Assembly: GCF_937616625.2 (NCBI RefSeq)
Contig: NC_065574.1
Span: 10,852,501 to 10,916,500 of the forward strand
Direction: 5' to 3'
Length of the DNA: 64,000 bases
DNA from: Mercurialis annua
Taxonomy: Eukaryota; Streptophyta; Magnoliopsida; Malpighiales; Euphorbiaceae
The position numbers and the translations under genes are program-made. Below the pieces are notes generated by a model. The model was not told the DNA's origin and did no database searches. It saw only the letters and a program-made list of their open reading frames with translations. Of this stretch, positions 10,860 through 23,266 are shown in pieces; within the stretch, counting starts at the first letter, position 1, and every line of letters begins with the position of its first letter.

Positions 10860-12720
10860 TGGATCAACAACTTAATCTTTTTCTCCATGACTAACCAACT
10901 CTTGTGTATCATGCGGGAAAACCATATCTCTCCAGTGGACGAGATAATCTACTTGTTCTTCGAGCTGTTATTATAGATACATCTTTTATTAACTTTAACT
11001 CTGAGTGGGTTTGATCAATTTTTATCGATTCATTCTTTTGTTGGTAACTAGATGACTATTCATCTAATTTTATATTCATTCCTTAGTCTCCCTCTTGAAT
11101 AAACTCTTGATCAAGAAAGACTACCACCGACTAACAACGATTGTTTGTTCGGTTGGAATATAGAAATAATATCCTAAAATGTCTTTAGGATATCACCTTT
11201 CCATTATTGACTTTGATTCTAACTTATCGGATATAAATTTTTTGATATATTCTGAACATATTCAAATCTTAACATCCTTAAAACTTGACTTCATACCATA
11301 TCTCATAAGGTATCTTTGGAGCAGATTTAGTTGGAACTAGATTCATAATTTCATTTACGGTAAGAAGTGCATGAACCTGTAACTAAATGGGTAAGTCAGT
11401 ATATAGCTTATTATCAATTATATCATGTCTGACAATGTACGATCCCTCTTCTTTGATAGACACACCATTCAACCATTATCTTCCCAAAGAGTAATTTGAG
11501 AAATAATACTACACGCCTTTAGCAAATTCTGTTCTCAAGTATTCTTCTCTTTTTGATCACATCGTAAAGTCTTAATATTTTTTTAAATTTGATTTTCTAC
11601 TTCATTCTTGAAGTCTTTGAACTTTTTCAAAAGCTTCACTTTGTTCTTCACAAGACAAACTTAACCATATTGTGATAAATCTTTGGAGTAAGTAATGAAG
11701 TATAAGTATTTACCTTAGTTCGTTTCTCTAAACATACCACATACATCACTACGTATGATTTCTTAAATGTCTTTAGCTCTACCACTTTGTCCTACAAAGG
11801 GTGATCGTGTTATTTTGCTTTTTAAGATATGACACATAAGTCAGAAGTGATGCAGAACCCTGATTGTTCAAAATTTCCATCCTATCTAACTTATTAAGTC
11901 TCTCTTTAATTGGATTATGTCCTAATCTTAAATGCCAAAACTATTCAGAGGTTTGATTACTTATGGTATTCATTTCCAAAATATGTTTTGCACTAAACAT
12001 CTTTATTCAAACAATAAAGATTATTTTATACATATCCATACCCAACTCCGTATTCTCGAACATAATATTATAAATATTCTTTGTAGATAGAAAATCAATT
12101 ACCAAATTTATCAACAAATTCGGACATGATATTTCTATAGTTGGAATAAGCACAAAACATTTATCTAAGTACAACTTAGGTTTTATAAAAAAATTGAAAT
12201 TGATCCTCTAACTCTTATCGCAAACCCTTGCATTATTTCTGAGTTTTAAGATCATTGGACCATTTTCTATCTTTTTTACATTTAGTAAATCTATAAAGGA
12301 TAAACAATGTGAGAATTAGTTTTGGTATCCAATACCCAAAATTTTAGATGAGCTATTTGTATTAGAACACGAGATATATATATTCTCGGTTGAATTGTCT
12401 TTTCTCTCTTTTTTGCCTTTGAAATATTCCCAATACTCAATGCAAATTCATTTCCAATGTCATTAGGTTCGACAAAACAAACACTTTCTTTTATTGACCA
12501 ATACGCCTTTCAAACATTCCAAATATCTTCAGTACTGATTTGTAAAGTCCTACATCTAAACAATAAAAATGTGTTTTCTTTGTTAACCGATGTGCATTTC
12601 TTTTCCGCAGTTGCCTTAGAGGTATCTAAATATCTTAAACAATCAAAACGGTTTTTAACCACTAGCCAATTACTATCATGAATGTTACTTTAAAGTATTC
12701 TATTTAATTTTATCATTTCT
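10860..12720 (-). pseudogene. Decayed Ty1/copia element: gag end, protease and integrase
   Basis: Minus-strand frames broken by stops and shifts give the copia polyprotein order. Around 12580-12690 is a zinc-knuckle tail (RFDCLRYLDTSKATAEKK). Around 12050-12230 is protease-to-integrase linker sequence with an ARVCDKS-like region. At about 11880-11960 is the GAG-pre-integrase signature FWHLRLGHNPIKERLNKLD, and at about 11560-11750 integrase core pieces (DVCGMFRE, YFITYSKDLSQYG, FKDFKNEVENQ, KTLRCDQ). The segment near 11450-11300 recalls the NGV-ERRNRTLLDMVRSM block and a PTKSAPKIPYEIWYEVK block. Reverse transcriptase and clear LTRs were not found. Inactive, and old judging by the number of lesions. 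Confidence 0.7.
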
Positions 12721-13807
12721 AAGATAGCAACGATTTCTAATTATTATTCATGTTATTTTGTATATTTTACCATAATAATTTTATGTTTAATCAAAGCAAC
12801 TTCCCCCTATCTTTTTGAATCCTACACTTCTAAACTAGAAAACGTAAATATTTGTTGGAAAAGATTTCAAACGAGTGATTGAAGTCTTATATAAACATTC
12901 CTCGTTTCCCTCAGGTACACATTGCCGATATTAGGATCATAAATGTTTTAAAAGTGAAAAATTGTTGTTCATCATATCTCATATGAGATTCAATCATTCT
13001 GGCTCCTAAAACTTTCACCCTCAGGTACGCCTAATTGCCGATATTGGGTTCCGCTATTAGTTAAGTTTAGCCCATTGAATCAACTAGGATGTATCAATTT
13101 GAATAATATATGAAGAATTATTCAAATTGATAGATACTAGTTGATGCATGTGTAGGAGGGTAGGGTCGATGGACTCCACCTTTTTTTTAGGAAATGAAAA
13201 ATTTATACGTATATACATATAACATCTTAACTGAAAATTAAAATCTTAACCTTGAAACCATAAGTCGTGACATATGCATCCATGATCAAAATTACAATTT
13301 TACAATAAAAAAGAATAAATGGTGTATAAGTATAATATTATCAAGTATTAGACTTTAGATTAAAAATTTATAATTAGAGTTTTAAATAATGTAGCTGGAA
13401 ATTGACTAGTTAAGTACCCATATATATTTTTCTATTGCGAAGAATTATTAAATTCCAAAAAAATATAATTATTTATTTTAGTTTTATTTATTAATTCATA
13501 ATTTAGTCGATGTATATATATTTTGTTCAGTAAACTACTGTATAAAATAATAATTTGTGTGCAACTAAGTCTAATAATTTCTCAATTTTTTTATTTATCA
13601 AACTCGATATATATAATCAAATGATTAATTAGTGTTTGAATACTTATTAATAACATATAGTTAAATTAATATATCTAATAGTCTGACTAATGATATAATT
13701 ATGCAATATTTATAGAATATAAAAATTCACTAAGAATAATAGTAACATATTAATTTTATTATTTAACATCATTTAACTAAAAGTTTACTCTAAAAAAACT
13801 AAAAGTT
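12721..13807. other. Unassigned repeat-derived DNA
   Basis: No gene. Contains two of three copies of a GGTAC...ATTGCCGATAT motif (about 12913 and 13024-13044; the third is at 14081-14101) and a TATATATA-rich stretch. Probably copia flank or LTR debris. Confidence 0.35.
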
Positions 13808-13983
13808 TACTTAAATTCTCTCTCTCTCTCTCTTATATATATATATATACATATATATGTATATATATATACATATATATGTATATGTATGTATATATGT
13901 ATACATATATGTATACATATATGTATGTATGTATACATATATGTATACATATATGTATGTATATGTATGTATGTATATGTATG

Positions 13984-14015
<32 letters not shown>

Positions 14016-14040
14016 TACATATATATATATATATATATGA
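13808..14040. repeat. CT plus TATG/TA microsatellite
   Basis: A (CT)n tract at about 13817-13832 (CTCTCTCTCT, minus-strand AG repeat) is followed by about 200 bp of TATG, TATA and ATAC tetranucleotide repeats. Open frames crossing it, rich in Tyr and Ile, are artefacts of the repeat. Confidence 0.9.
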
Positions 14041-15130
14041 ACCCCACCATACGAGATTTCTGGATCCGCCACTGACTCGGGGTACGCCTAATTGCCGATA
14101 TGGCGGAATACTATATTGATACATCCGCAACATCTCATGTTTAACAATAAACTCAATAACGACTCTTGACGATATCACCCTCACTCCTATGTATCCATAG
14201 CCGACAAGATGATATCAAAGTGTGTTAGTTTATTGCTTCAATGGAGAGGCATTGATAAATTAACTTAATGATAAAACAATATAAACTTAATATTACAACT
14301 ATTTGGAAGCTTTCTTTGGTTCTCAAGTCTTTAAGGTCTCATATAGCACATTAATTATTTTAGTATGCATCCGATACATGTTTATGTATCTCATATGTAA
14401 CCTAAAATGAAATATGCAATCAACATTTTAACATGCATCTAATCCATCATTATATATCACATGTATAAGATAAAATGAATCATACGATCACAAATAAACG
14501 ATCATGGACTCTCTAGATCTCATACTTTAGCCACGAATGAATGAGCAAATCATTACAACTCTCGGAAATGATTCCACAATTATTTCTTTTATAAGTTGAG
14601 CTTTCTTTACGTACCAAGGGTCATCCTAAGTCCTTTGGAAGCCTCGTCCGATCGCCAAACCACCGGAAGCTATTTGTTTTCTAGGGTCTTAAGCAGAAGG
14701 TTTGTCGTGGGAGTGACATCCCATGACTAATTTGTTTTATGAAACATTTGAAGCTTAATAATGTAAGAGAAGAATTAAAAAACTAAAATAGTAAGCTATG
14801 TATAAACTATTTCATTGCTTGAATATTACTAATTGATGTTGTGAAAGCTCAATAATTTCATGGCCAATTCTATCATTGCCGATATTTTGTCACATTTCTT
14901 AATTAAAATTTACAAAATCCAACAAATGATCTTCTTCTTTCTGTGCCAATTCAAGTTCCATATCTAACATGTCATTTTTTTCACCTTTTCATAGCTTCAA
15001 TTTTTGCTCTAACCCATTAATTTTAAAAATATTGTTTTCCTATCTTTAGACTAAGTTAATATTCTTTCTAATAAGGCTCATTGATATTTGGACTATTTTT
15101 TTTTTCATTTCATTTGTTTCCACCCCAATA
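14041..15130. other. Unassigned intergenic DNA
   Basis: No gene recognised. The first 60 bases (CCATACGAGATTTCTGGATC, CGCCACTGACTCGG) look like the end of a common plant transposon, next to a repeated GGTACGCCTAATTGCCGATAT motif at 14081. The rest is AT-rich and unassigned. Confidence 0.35.
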
Positions 15131-15634
15131 AGTATTAAACATAATTCAGCTTCTACCAACCACCTTGAGTCTATAGAATGGAGTGATAAGGAAGTTGACT
15201 AAGGTGTGATTGTCTTTCCTCAAATAAAAGAATTATGAAGAGTAATTTAAGGAGTCCTGTTGGAATTCAATCACATAATGGAAATCAATCAAGCAATATT
15301 TTCCTATAAATTAGCTATGTGAACAGTACTAAAATAGACATTAGTATCTGTACAAATTTACTTCTTTATCTGTAACTTTTCCATATTCATTTGCTTCATT
15401 GATTGTAAAGTCTATAAATATATATATCAATAAAACACCTTAGTTCTGAAAGAGCCTATTCATTTTTCGTGGGTGTTGGACTAGTGGTTATTTCCTTTTT
15501 GCTTTCATCCCTTGTGGCGAACTAGACTGATAATTGTGTATGTACATAAAGAATAGTTTTTCTTCTACAACTTCCTTATCACTCCATTCTATAGACTCAA
15601 GGTGGTTGGTAGAAGTTGGATTATGTTTAATACT
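15131..15634. repeat. 67-bp inverted repeat around an LTR-like spacer
   Basis: Arms at 15131-15197 and 15568-15634 are reverse complements with two mismatches (CTTCTACCAACCACCTTGAG is shared). The 370-bp spacer holds a TGTTGGAATTCAATC start at about 15258, a TATAAATATATAT box near 15415 and AATAAAACACC near 15430, the arrangement of a small copia-type LTR. Ends and target duplication could not be fixed. Confidence 0.6.
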
Positions 15635-15834
15635 AAGTAGATCGCATAATTCAAAATGGTGTATGATGACTAATTTCTTTCTTTAAGAATTGTCTATTTT
15701 TGCTATTAAATATATTATTAAATTAATAAATTCTCTATTTGCTTTTAAATATTATGGCACTAAAAGTACAACTAAAAGTGTAAAATCAGAATTTATATAT
15801 TACCAATATAAAGAAAAAAAAAAGAATTTTTATT

Positions 15835-18800
15835 TCAACGAGAAATCGGTTCCCAAAGCACAATTTTTGCGTCAGTGGCCATTTTATTTTTAGGATTTGA
15901 ATAGCCATCATTATCCATGTAAAAATAATGCAATACGTTACTAAAGTTCCAAAATAACTCTCTAAAAGGTTTTGGAGGCGAATTCTCTTCCTTTTGCACA
16001 GAGAGTCGTAGCAATTCTTTCCTATACTTCTCAATATCTCGTTTTACCCCTTCAATAGCTTCTTTTTCTGTCATACTTCCCTGACTATGAAGTACACGTA
16101 GTGATACGCTGTTGTATTTACCTTGTTCGCGTTCTCTCTACGAATTTAAAGCAGTAAATTGCACATGCATTAGACTATAAAAATAAGAGAAACAACAATT
16201 GCACACAAGCAATTACTAGAAAGTGATTTATTAAGATAATTAATCTTGAGGGTACCCAAACTATTGTATTTTTTTTTAATTTGGTGACCAAACTTTAATT
16301 TGTCTTATTTTAATTCTTAAATTTTAATTTTATTTTAAGGAAGTTTTTCGGCCAAAAGTGCATATATGGTAGCTGAATTTTACTTGTTTTACTTAAAAAT
16401 TCCATATATGCATAATTTAATCTTGAAACACCCTTCCAAAATGAAATTATGTGTACGTGATAAATTTCGATTGTCACGTGTTAAATTTTGGCTACCATGT
16501 ATTCATTTTAACTAGGAAAACCCATTTAAAATATAATTAAAATTTAGTAACCAAAATAAAACAAATTAAAATTTAGTCAACAAAATATAAAAAAACATTA
16601 CTTTGGGTATTTTTAGGATCAATTACCCGAATTTTTAAGTACCTTGAAAGATTTGAGATCATTAAGAAGTCGTCCAACCAGGCTGACATGCTTAAATAGA
16701 TCATACACTTGTGGCCCTACCATTACTTCTTCAGGTAATGTTATCCCAAGAAAATATGTTGTTACATGACAAATTGGTCCTAATGCAAAAGATATGTAGG
16801 CATTTTCCATGTATTCATCTAATGAAGGTATTGCATTCTCTCGAGCCCATGTAGCTTCTTTCATCATAGACTTGAGCAATTCATACCACTGTAACATAAA
16901 CAATATTAGTATTGCTACATATAAATTAAATTTTACAAATCAAAAATCTTACTATTTTGACCAAGTGATGCTCAACGCTTCTTCCATGATATTTGAATGC
17001 AATGGCGTCGAGCTCTTTAATCATATCTTCAAGTGCTGAAAAAATGATCTTAACTTGCTCCGAGTGGTAGCCAATAGTTGATGTTTCCCCCCACCTATAA
17101 GGGAGAATTTTATGCAAAGTTAATTAGTCATTGAGTTGGGTGAAATATTTTTACTGTTACCAAACTATAGATTTTTTTACAAAAAGATTATCAAATTTTA
17201 AAACATTATTAGCTAACTATAATTTTTTCACAAAACAATTATAAAAAATTTCAAAATGGTTATCGAGCTATTTTTTTTTTTTTTACAAAATGGTTATCAA
17301 ATTATATATGTGGACAAGGCAAAAATATACAACCAGACAACAAATTGGTATCTGTTTTATAGAAAAGCAATATTTTGATAATCATTATAAATTTTTTTAT
17401 AATTCGGCAACCGTTTCGTAAAAAAAATATAGTTCAATAACCATTTTATATTTTTTATAATTCGATAACTATTTTATATATATATATATATATATATAAA
17501 ACTCTAATTCGATAACTGTAAAAATATTTAATCTGATCGAGTTAGATAGTAGAAATTATTACAATATTGCACGCCAAATGAGCCTTTTTAATTAGTAAAT
17601 GAGTTTTTTCTATGAATAACTCGCTAAAGAAGAAATTTGGATTAAGATTTATACACTTCATCTATTGAGTTTTGCACCTAGAAACTCAACAAAAATAAAG
17701 CAAGCATAATACCTTTGGACTAACTGGACTAAGTTTTCCAATTCTTCCTTTGAACCGGCAATGTCAAAAAAGTCGTCAACAACAGTAGCTAGAACACAGT
17801 TTTTGGTAATGGAAACTCGAGCATGAGCCAATTCGGGAGCAACGAGGACTGCAGAATTGGTGTAATAGCAATTAAGTAGCATAAGTCTTGCAAAATTCAG
17901 TTCCTCAAATCTGCAAATCTTAACCCATCTGCACTTATAATTTTATATGTATTAATAAACAAAACAAATTTGACGTTTAATTTTGTCTTTCCTAAAAAAA
18001 CACAATCATAAACATCTAAGTACCTCTCAAGATCTTGGTATTCTTTCTGATACAACGATTGGCAGATGTTATATTGTTGGATGGCCAGCGCCAACAACTC
18101 GATGTTATTGTCATTGAGACTGTTATGGATTTCAGAAAAATAATAATGTATTGGATTAACAAGTCTTATGCTCACATCTAAAAGGTCTTATTTAACTACG
18201 AATCAACAAATCTGGCTTACCTATAAGATGCTTTCACAAGTTGAACAGAAGTTGCTTTTTGTAGCTCTATTTCCCACCTTATTTCAAGAAAATTTAGATT
18301 GTCGTAACGATATTTTAGAGCATGACCAACCTGTACAATTTCATATATTAAGCAAGTTAAGAAACACATTTCCTTTATATAAAATTGTTTTGATCCCCTA
18401 TTTTATATTTTAGTAATATTATAACTAAGTAAGTACAATTGAAAAACTACAGACCAAATTAATTTCATTTACTTTGCGTACCTCTTCATGTAGTTTAGAA
18501 TCGTTAATGGCACCCGTCAATATTTGTTGTTTCAAAAGAGAACATGTCCAAACTTCTAACTTCTCAAGAACATGTTCATCTTCATACATCATTAATTTTG
18601 AGGCTTTGAATAATTCCAAAATTGTTTTTGTATTTTTGAATTGTGGACCCGCTGAATTGAAAATATATTCTTCTTCAGAAACTTGTGCTAGTGCATCTAC
18701 AAAATAGGAAAAATGTTCAATAATTGTTCTAAAGTTTGAAAGAAAATTAAAGATAATATATTAAATACATACCAGAAGAAACATCGTATCCATTCAATCG

Positions 18801-21800
18801 TAGCAGACGAAATCCCAAAGCACAACAATTCACATCTAAATATATTTCTTCATCTCTTTGCACCCATAATCTACCAAAATAAATATTTATGTTCAAAATG
18901 CTTCATCTACAAATTATCTATGTAAGATATTTGAAATGTTATTGGATAATTACCTGTATATTTTATCCAAAGTATTATCTATTTCTGTTCTGAAATACAT
19001 ATCATCAATTCCTAACTTCTGAATATTTTCTATTGCACAAAGCTGACTATAGATTTTCGATGGATAAGTAGTGGGAACTGAAAAATTACAATATAACAAT
19101 TAATCATTAAAGATAAAGAAATTAGTGTTCTAAAAATATATATATATTTTTACCTGTATTGTCAGAATTCTTTAAAAGGGTGGTCAAGTAATCATAACAT
19201 TGTGGATTATGATTGTAAAACAAAACAGCTGCAGTTGCTGATGGTGAGTTAAAAAATGATCCATTACTTTGATGTTTACTTATCTCTTCCCATTTATACT
19301 TTTCTCCAAGCCCTTCTATTAAGTATGCTAGATGGGCTTCGGTTCCTTCCAATTCACATCTGTAGAAATTAAATATGATGATCATTTACCGTAAAAATTG
19401 TTAAATAAATTCGGATACGATGTCATTAAAATGTCAAGAAATGATTTTTTTTTTTAAATGGAGCATCATATGTCCAACTTAGGAGTCTCAATAGCAATGA
19501 TTGTTAACTATAATAGAGATATTAATTTAGTTTAAGCGATAAATACATGTCGAGTTAATTCGTGAATTATTTGAGATTGACTCAAAGATATACTTAAAAT
19601 TGATTCGAAAATGAAAATAATAACATTTTATTTTATATGTCAAAAGATAACTAAAATTGAACAATACCTTGCCACTTCACTGTCTCTCTTCTGTAGTAAT
19701 ACATCAAGTGTTTTAGAAAGAAAAGAAAGCTCTAATCCATATTCCTTTGCAAGTTCAATCATGGCAGAAAATGTAATATCAAACCCAATTGGTGTCAATT
19801 GTCTCTCATCAGTGGCAGCCCAATAATTGGCCTCAATAAATTCTAGACCTACGAAATAGATAGAAGTTAATAAAATGTGTAGCGGAAACAATAAATCTAT
19901 AAGTATGTTGATTGATAGATTAATGCCAAATTTTAACTTACAAAAACCATTTTAGTTTTAATAAATGTTTTAATGAATTCTAGAAATTAAGCATCCAAAA
20001 AATTGCTGATTCAATTGAATTTCGAGATGGAAAATAAAATAAAAACTTTTGTAACACTCAAAAACTGCTTATCAAAATCTCAAACTTACGTATAAATATC
20101 AAAATTAATCATATCTTAATATGAAATTAAAAGAAATTCAAGGCACCATAACTAAAAATAAGTATAATTAATTAAAAATATAACTTGCATTTTTAGAGGC
20201 CTAAACGACTGAATTGGTCCTAAAACAACGGACTATATGAGAGTAGATGGTGAGTATCGATCGTTTGGCCTATTTCAATTGAAATTAGACCCATAAATCG
20301 CCTAAATCGCACACCTCAAACTAGGACAGAATTATAAAACTGCTATAATCGAAATTTTTAGTTCATTCTCTGAAAACTCCAATTCTCCATACACACCTGC
20401 ATCAAAATGATATCTGAACAACTCATGTCTACGGCCAATATTTACAAATAAAATCTATTGAAATATGAAAGTTTTTTCGCCTGCGCTCAGTCATTAAAAT
20501 AAAGAAAAATGAATTTATCTACTTACAATTATAACTCGTGAAATATATCATCATAATTTAAATTTTGTCAGTTTAGCCCATCATTCTTGACAGTAACATG
20601 ACACAAAATTATATATATGTTAAATAAGGTATATTTTGTAAACGTGCATGTATAATATTGCTCAACATCAGTTCTGAATACGAGTTGTAGGTATATTTGA
20701 TAAAGGTCGCAAAAATGACAGACTAAACAAGCAGCGGTTAAAGATAAGAGTATATTTAAATGAGATATAACCGTGGATATTATAAATTCAATATGCCTTA
20801 AAATAAATAAGGTAAAGAATATTGTTTTACCTCTTTTGATGAGAGATTGGCCAACTTTCCATTTGTGAAGAGCAAGAACACAAGCCAAAGTAGATGAGAG
20901 ATAATCCTTAACAAGCAATGGGTGGTAGGATGGATTATGGCACCATGATCCATCACCTTGCTGATTCTCCATAACCCATTCCAAGCATTCTGGAAATGAT
21001 GGCTTCTCCTTTGATTCTTTAGAAGGGACCATAGCCACCCATGCTGTATCATAAAATGATATTGACAGTTTTGCTTTCTCAACCACCTTAATTCTTTTTG
21101 TTGTTGTTTTCTCTACTTCATCCTGATTAATTAAACATCATGTCAAACTATTATCTATGTAATTTCATTATGTAGATGGGGGAATTGATCTCGAGGGTAC
21201 CTACACCGTCGTTTTATATCACTTTGGTGATCGAACTTTTATTCGGTTAATTTTTTTATTCAGTTAATTTTGATTACTGAACTTTGATTTTTTCAACAAA
21301 AGTTTTCTAGCCAAAATGCTAACGTGGTAGCTGGATTTTTCCATATTGCAACAAAACTTGTCACTTACGGATAATTATAAATCAACGAGGAGTTTTTCTA
21401 GCAAAATTATTCATATATGTCAAGTTTTTAGACAATAACAAATAAACAACTTGGCTGCAACATATACATATTATTTCCAAATACTTCCCATTGAAATAAA
21501 ATTAAAGTTTAATAGTCAAATTAAAAAGAAAACATTAAAATTGTGTAATCAAATTGAAATAAATCAAAGTTTGGCTACCAAAATGTAAACAAATGCAATA
21601 ATTTAGGTACCACCATAATTAATTACCCATGATATAACTATAACTATATAATATTAAGAATTACCATATTGTTTTCTGTATCAACTCCCTGAAATTCTGT
21701 AAGCTTACAAGATATTTCTGCTTATAAGAAAATCCCAAACATGAAAAGAGAGTTACTTACATATGTAATGATGGAAATATTTTCATAATTAAACTATTAA

Positions 21801-21904
21801 CCGAGAAAAACGTTGTTGAATTGTAGATAATACCACTTACGTAATAATGGAGATATTTTTCGTTCACTTGCAAATGTAAGAAAATTTCTGATGAGAAGCG
21901 ACAT
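15835..21904 (-). CDS. KS: ent-Kaurene synthase-like class I diterpene synthase, complete
   Basis: Fourteen exons, all with GT donors and AG acceptors, join in phase: 21841-21904, 21665-21717, 20831-21122, 19668-19848, 19154-19359, 18954-19077, 18773-18870, 18482-18696, 18221-18330, 18024-18119, 17713-17928, 16953-17094, 16643-16888 and 15835-16137 (stop TGA). The product is 781 residues, normal for the family. It starts [16 protein letters not shown], a likely plastid transit peptide. SFYDTAW is at residues 61-67 and the class I metal motif DDFFD at 531-535. The NSE motif NDLKSFKRE (675-683) spans the exon 13-14 junction. No class II DxDD motif was seen. In plants this family turns ent-copalyl diphosphate into ent-kaurene for gibberellins. 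The product-determining Ile of the PIX motif is kept (PIC, I638). Family is certain; gibberellin versus specialised role is not. KSL is an equally fair name. Confidence 0.9.
16234..16628. mobile_element. MULE-type MITE in intron 13 of the diterpene synthase
   Basis: A 395-bp inverted-repeat element. Its right end, reverse-complemented, is GGGTAATTGATCCTAAAAAT and its left end AGATAATTAATCTTGAGGGT. Flanks GATTTATTA and GAATTTTTA match at 7 of 9 positions, an eroded 9-bp duplication. It fills most of the intron and stops 14 bases from the exon 13 donor. Confidence 0.65.
17138..17534. mobile_element. MULE-type MITE in intron 11 of the diterpene synthase
   Basis: A 397-bp element with inverted ends around AAATATTTTTACTGTTACCA and AAATATTTTTACAGTTATCG. 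It is flanked by CATTGAGTT and GATCGAGTT (7 of 9 identical), an eroded 9-bp duplication. The interior has a (TA)n run at about 17477-17500. Confidence 0.65.
19849..20830 (-). other. Long intron 3 of the diterpene synthase
   Basis: The largest intron (982 bp). AT-rich, with no element ends or reading frame recognised. Confidence 0.6.
21179..21628. mobile_element. MITE in intron 2 of the diterpene synthase
   Basis: Inverted ends GGGGAATTGATCTCGAGGGT and GGGTAATTAATTATGGTGGT, the same family as 16234-16628. The 9-base flanks do not match convincingly, so the exact edges are uncertain. Confidence 0.6.
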
Positions 21905-21974
21905 GGAAACAGTTTCTTTGGTTGCAAGGAGAGAAAGAACATTGAGGATTGAAGGAATAAAGTGGGTAGATGCT

Positions 21975-22040
21975 CAACTGTTATACTTATAGAAATGGGA
22001 AAGTTTTATTTTAAGTTCATATATATATGTTTTATACTCG
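21975..22040 (-). promoter_or_regulatory. Likely core promoter of the diterpene synthase
   Basis: Upstream of the ATG at 21904, the minus strand carries CTATAAGTATAAC (about 21981-21993) and a more distal TATATATATGAA run near 22020. Either could serve as TATA box; the nearer one gives a 5' UTR of about 50 bases. Confidence 0.35.
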
Positions 22041-22137
22041 TATATCTAGATGTGGCATTAAAAGCATATCTTGAATATTAGTATTATTCATAATATATTA
22101 CTATCTTTTTAAAAATAAAGAATATCTAGTTGTCATA

Positions 22138-22843
22138 GGCTTAAGGTATTAAAAGTACTAAACCTTTTCGGTTGACGTCAATTCTAGCCAAATCTTTCAA
22201 AAACACAAAATTTAGTCAACTTTTAATATTTACATTAGGCAATTGCTTATTCTTTTTTCAAAAAAATATCAAACTTTTTATAATATTTTTAATTCTAACC
22301 ACGTCTAATCTTTTTTCATTTGAAAAACTACTTATCAAATTTAGGATATAATTTATGGAAAATAACAAACGAAATTACATGAATACCCTCATTTTAATGA
22401 GGTGTTATAATATGATTGGCTTAGTCTACGGATGACGTGGTAGACTGAGTCTACATAAGAATTTCTCGATAGGAGAATGCTTTTTGATTGCACTACTTGT
22501 TGAAAACAACCGTACGAGATAGACCTTAGCCCATCCAGTTTTCAGGGTTTCGCCTTAACTAATCCAGATCCGACCCGCGTCGCGCACCTGGCATGGTGGG
22601 TGACTCTGCTGGTAGGAATTTTCTGCATTCACAAGACTCGAATCTGAAACCTTACTTAAGCGATATCAAGCCGCTTACCACTTGGACCAACCCCCATTGG
22701 TTAAAAAAATTATATTATAAATAATGAGTGATTGGTTAAAATTGAAATGTATTTATCAAAAATCAATTAAAATTGGTGTTTTGAAAGGTTTAATAAGAAT
22801 TGACCTAATCCGGAAAGATTTGATATTTTTAAGACGTTAAGCC
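22138..22843. mobile_element. MITE with long inverted ends, containing a SINE
   Basis: Ends GGCTTAAGGTATTAAAAGTA and (complement) GGCTTAACGTCTTAAAAATA begin about 70-bp inverted repeats that also share GTCAATTCT and CTTTCAAAA(A)CAC. No matching target duplication was found. The SINE-like sequence at 22500-22697 lies inside and lengthens it. Confidence 0.6.
22500..22697 (-). mobile_element. tRNA-derived SINE
   Basis: Read on the minus strand it begins GGTTGGTCCAAGTGGTAAGC, which fits an RNA polymerase III A box. This is followed about 35 bases later by GATTCGAGTC, a B box, then a body with TTAGTTAAGGCGAAACCCTG and AAAACTGGATGGGC, resembling plant Au-like SINEs. Flanking duplications were not resolved. 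Confidence 0.7.
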
Positions 22844-23266
22844 TATAAAAAATATAAATTTAACTCAAATTTACTGAATTATTGCAGTTAAAATTCTTTA
22901 TTTTAATTGTTTAGGGTTTAGGGTTTAAAGTAGTTGTGAAAGGTTGGAGTTTGAATCCTTCAAGGGCATTATTTAACGGCTCCTGAACTATTCTAAGACG
23001 TTTTTTAACGGTTTATATTTCTCAATTTCACTGTCAAACTACACAAATATAATGTACTAAAATACAAGTGATTAATTATAGTGATTAAAGAAAACAAGTA
23101 ATAATAGTATATTCACCGATGTCAACTAATCAACAATTATTCATATTTCATATGACAACCACATAAATAAAATACTTCACATTTATTAATAAAATAAATT
23201 TATTTCTATCAAGTAATTATAATCTACCTACTGTGCTTCCCAAAAATTTACTATATTTTCATATTT

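Noticed and set aside
13807..14184. Several long open frames rich in Tyr, Ile, Thr and His on both strands
   Set aside because: They are translations of the TATG/TA microsatellite; no start context, splice sites or homology.
21179..21628. Exact 9-bp target duplication for the intron 2 MITE
   Set aside because: Candidate flanks ATGTAGATG and ATGATATAA share too few positions to claim one.
22500..22697. Possible tRNA gene (A and B boxes on minus)
   Set aside because: A and B boxes are followed by a SINE body and no cloverleaf with acceptor pairing could be drawn, so it is a tRNA-derived SINE.
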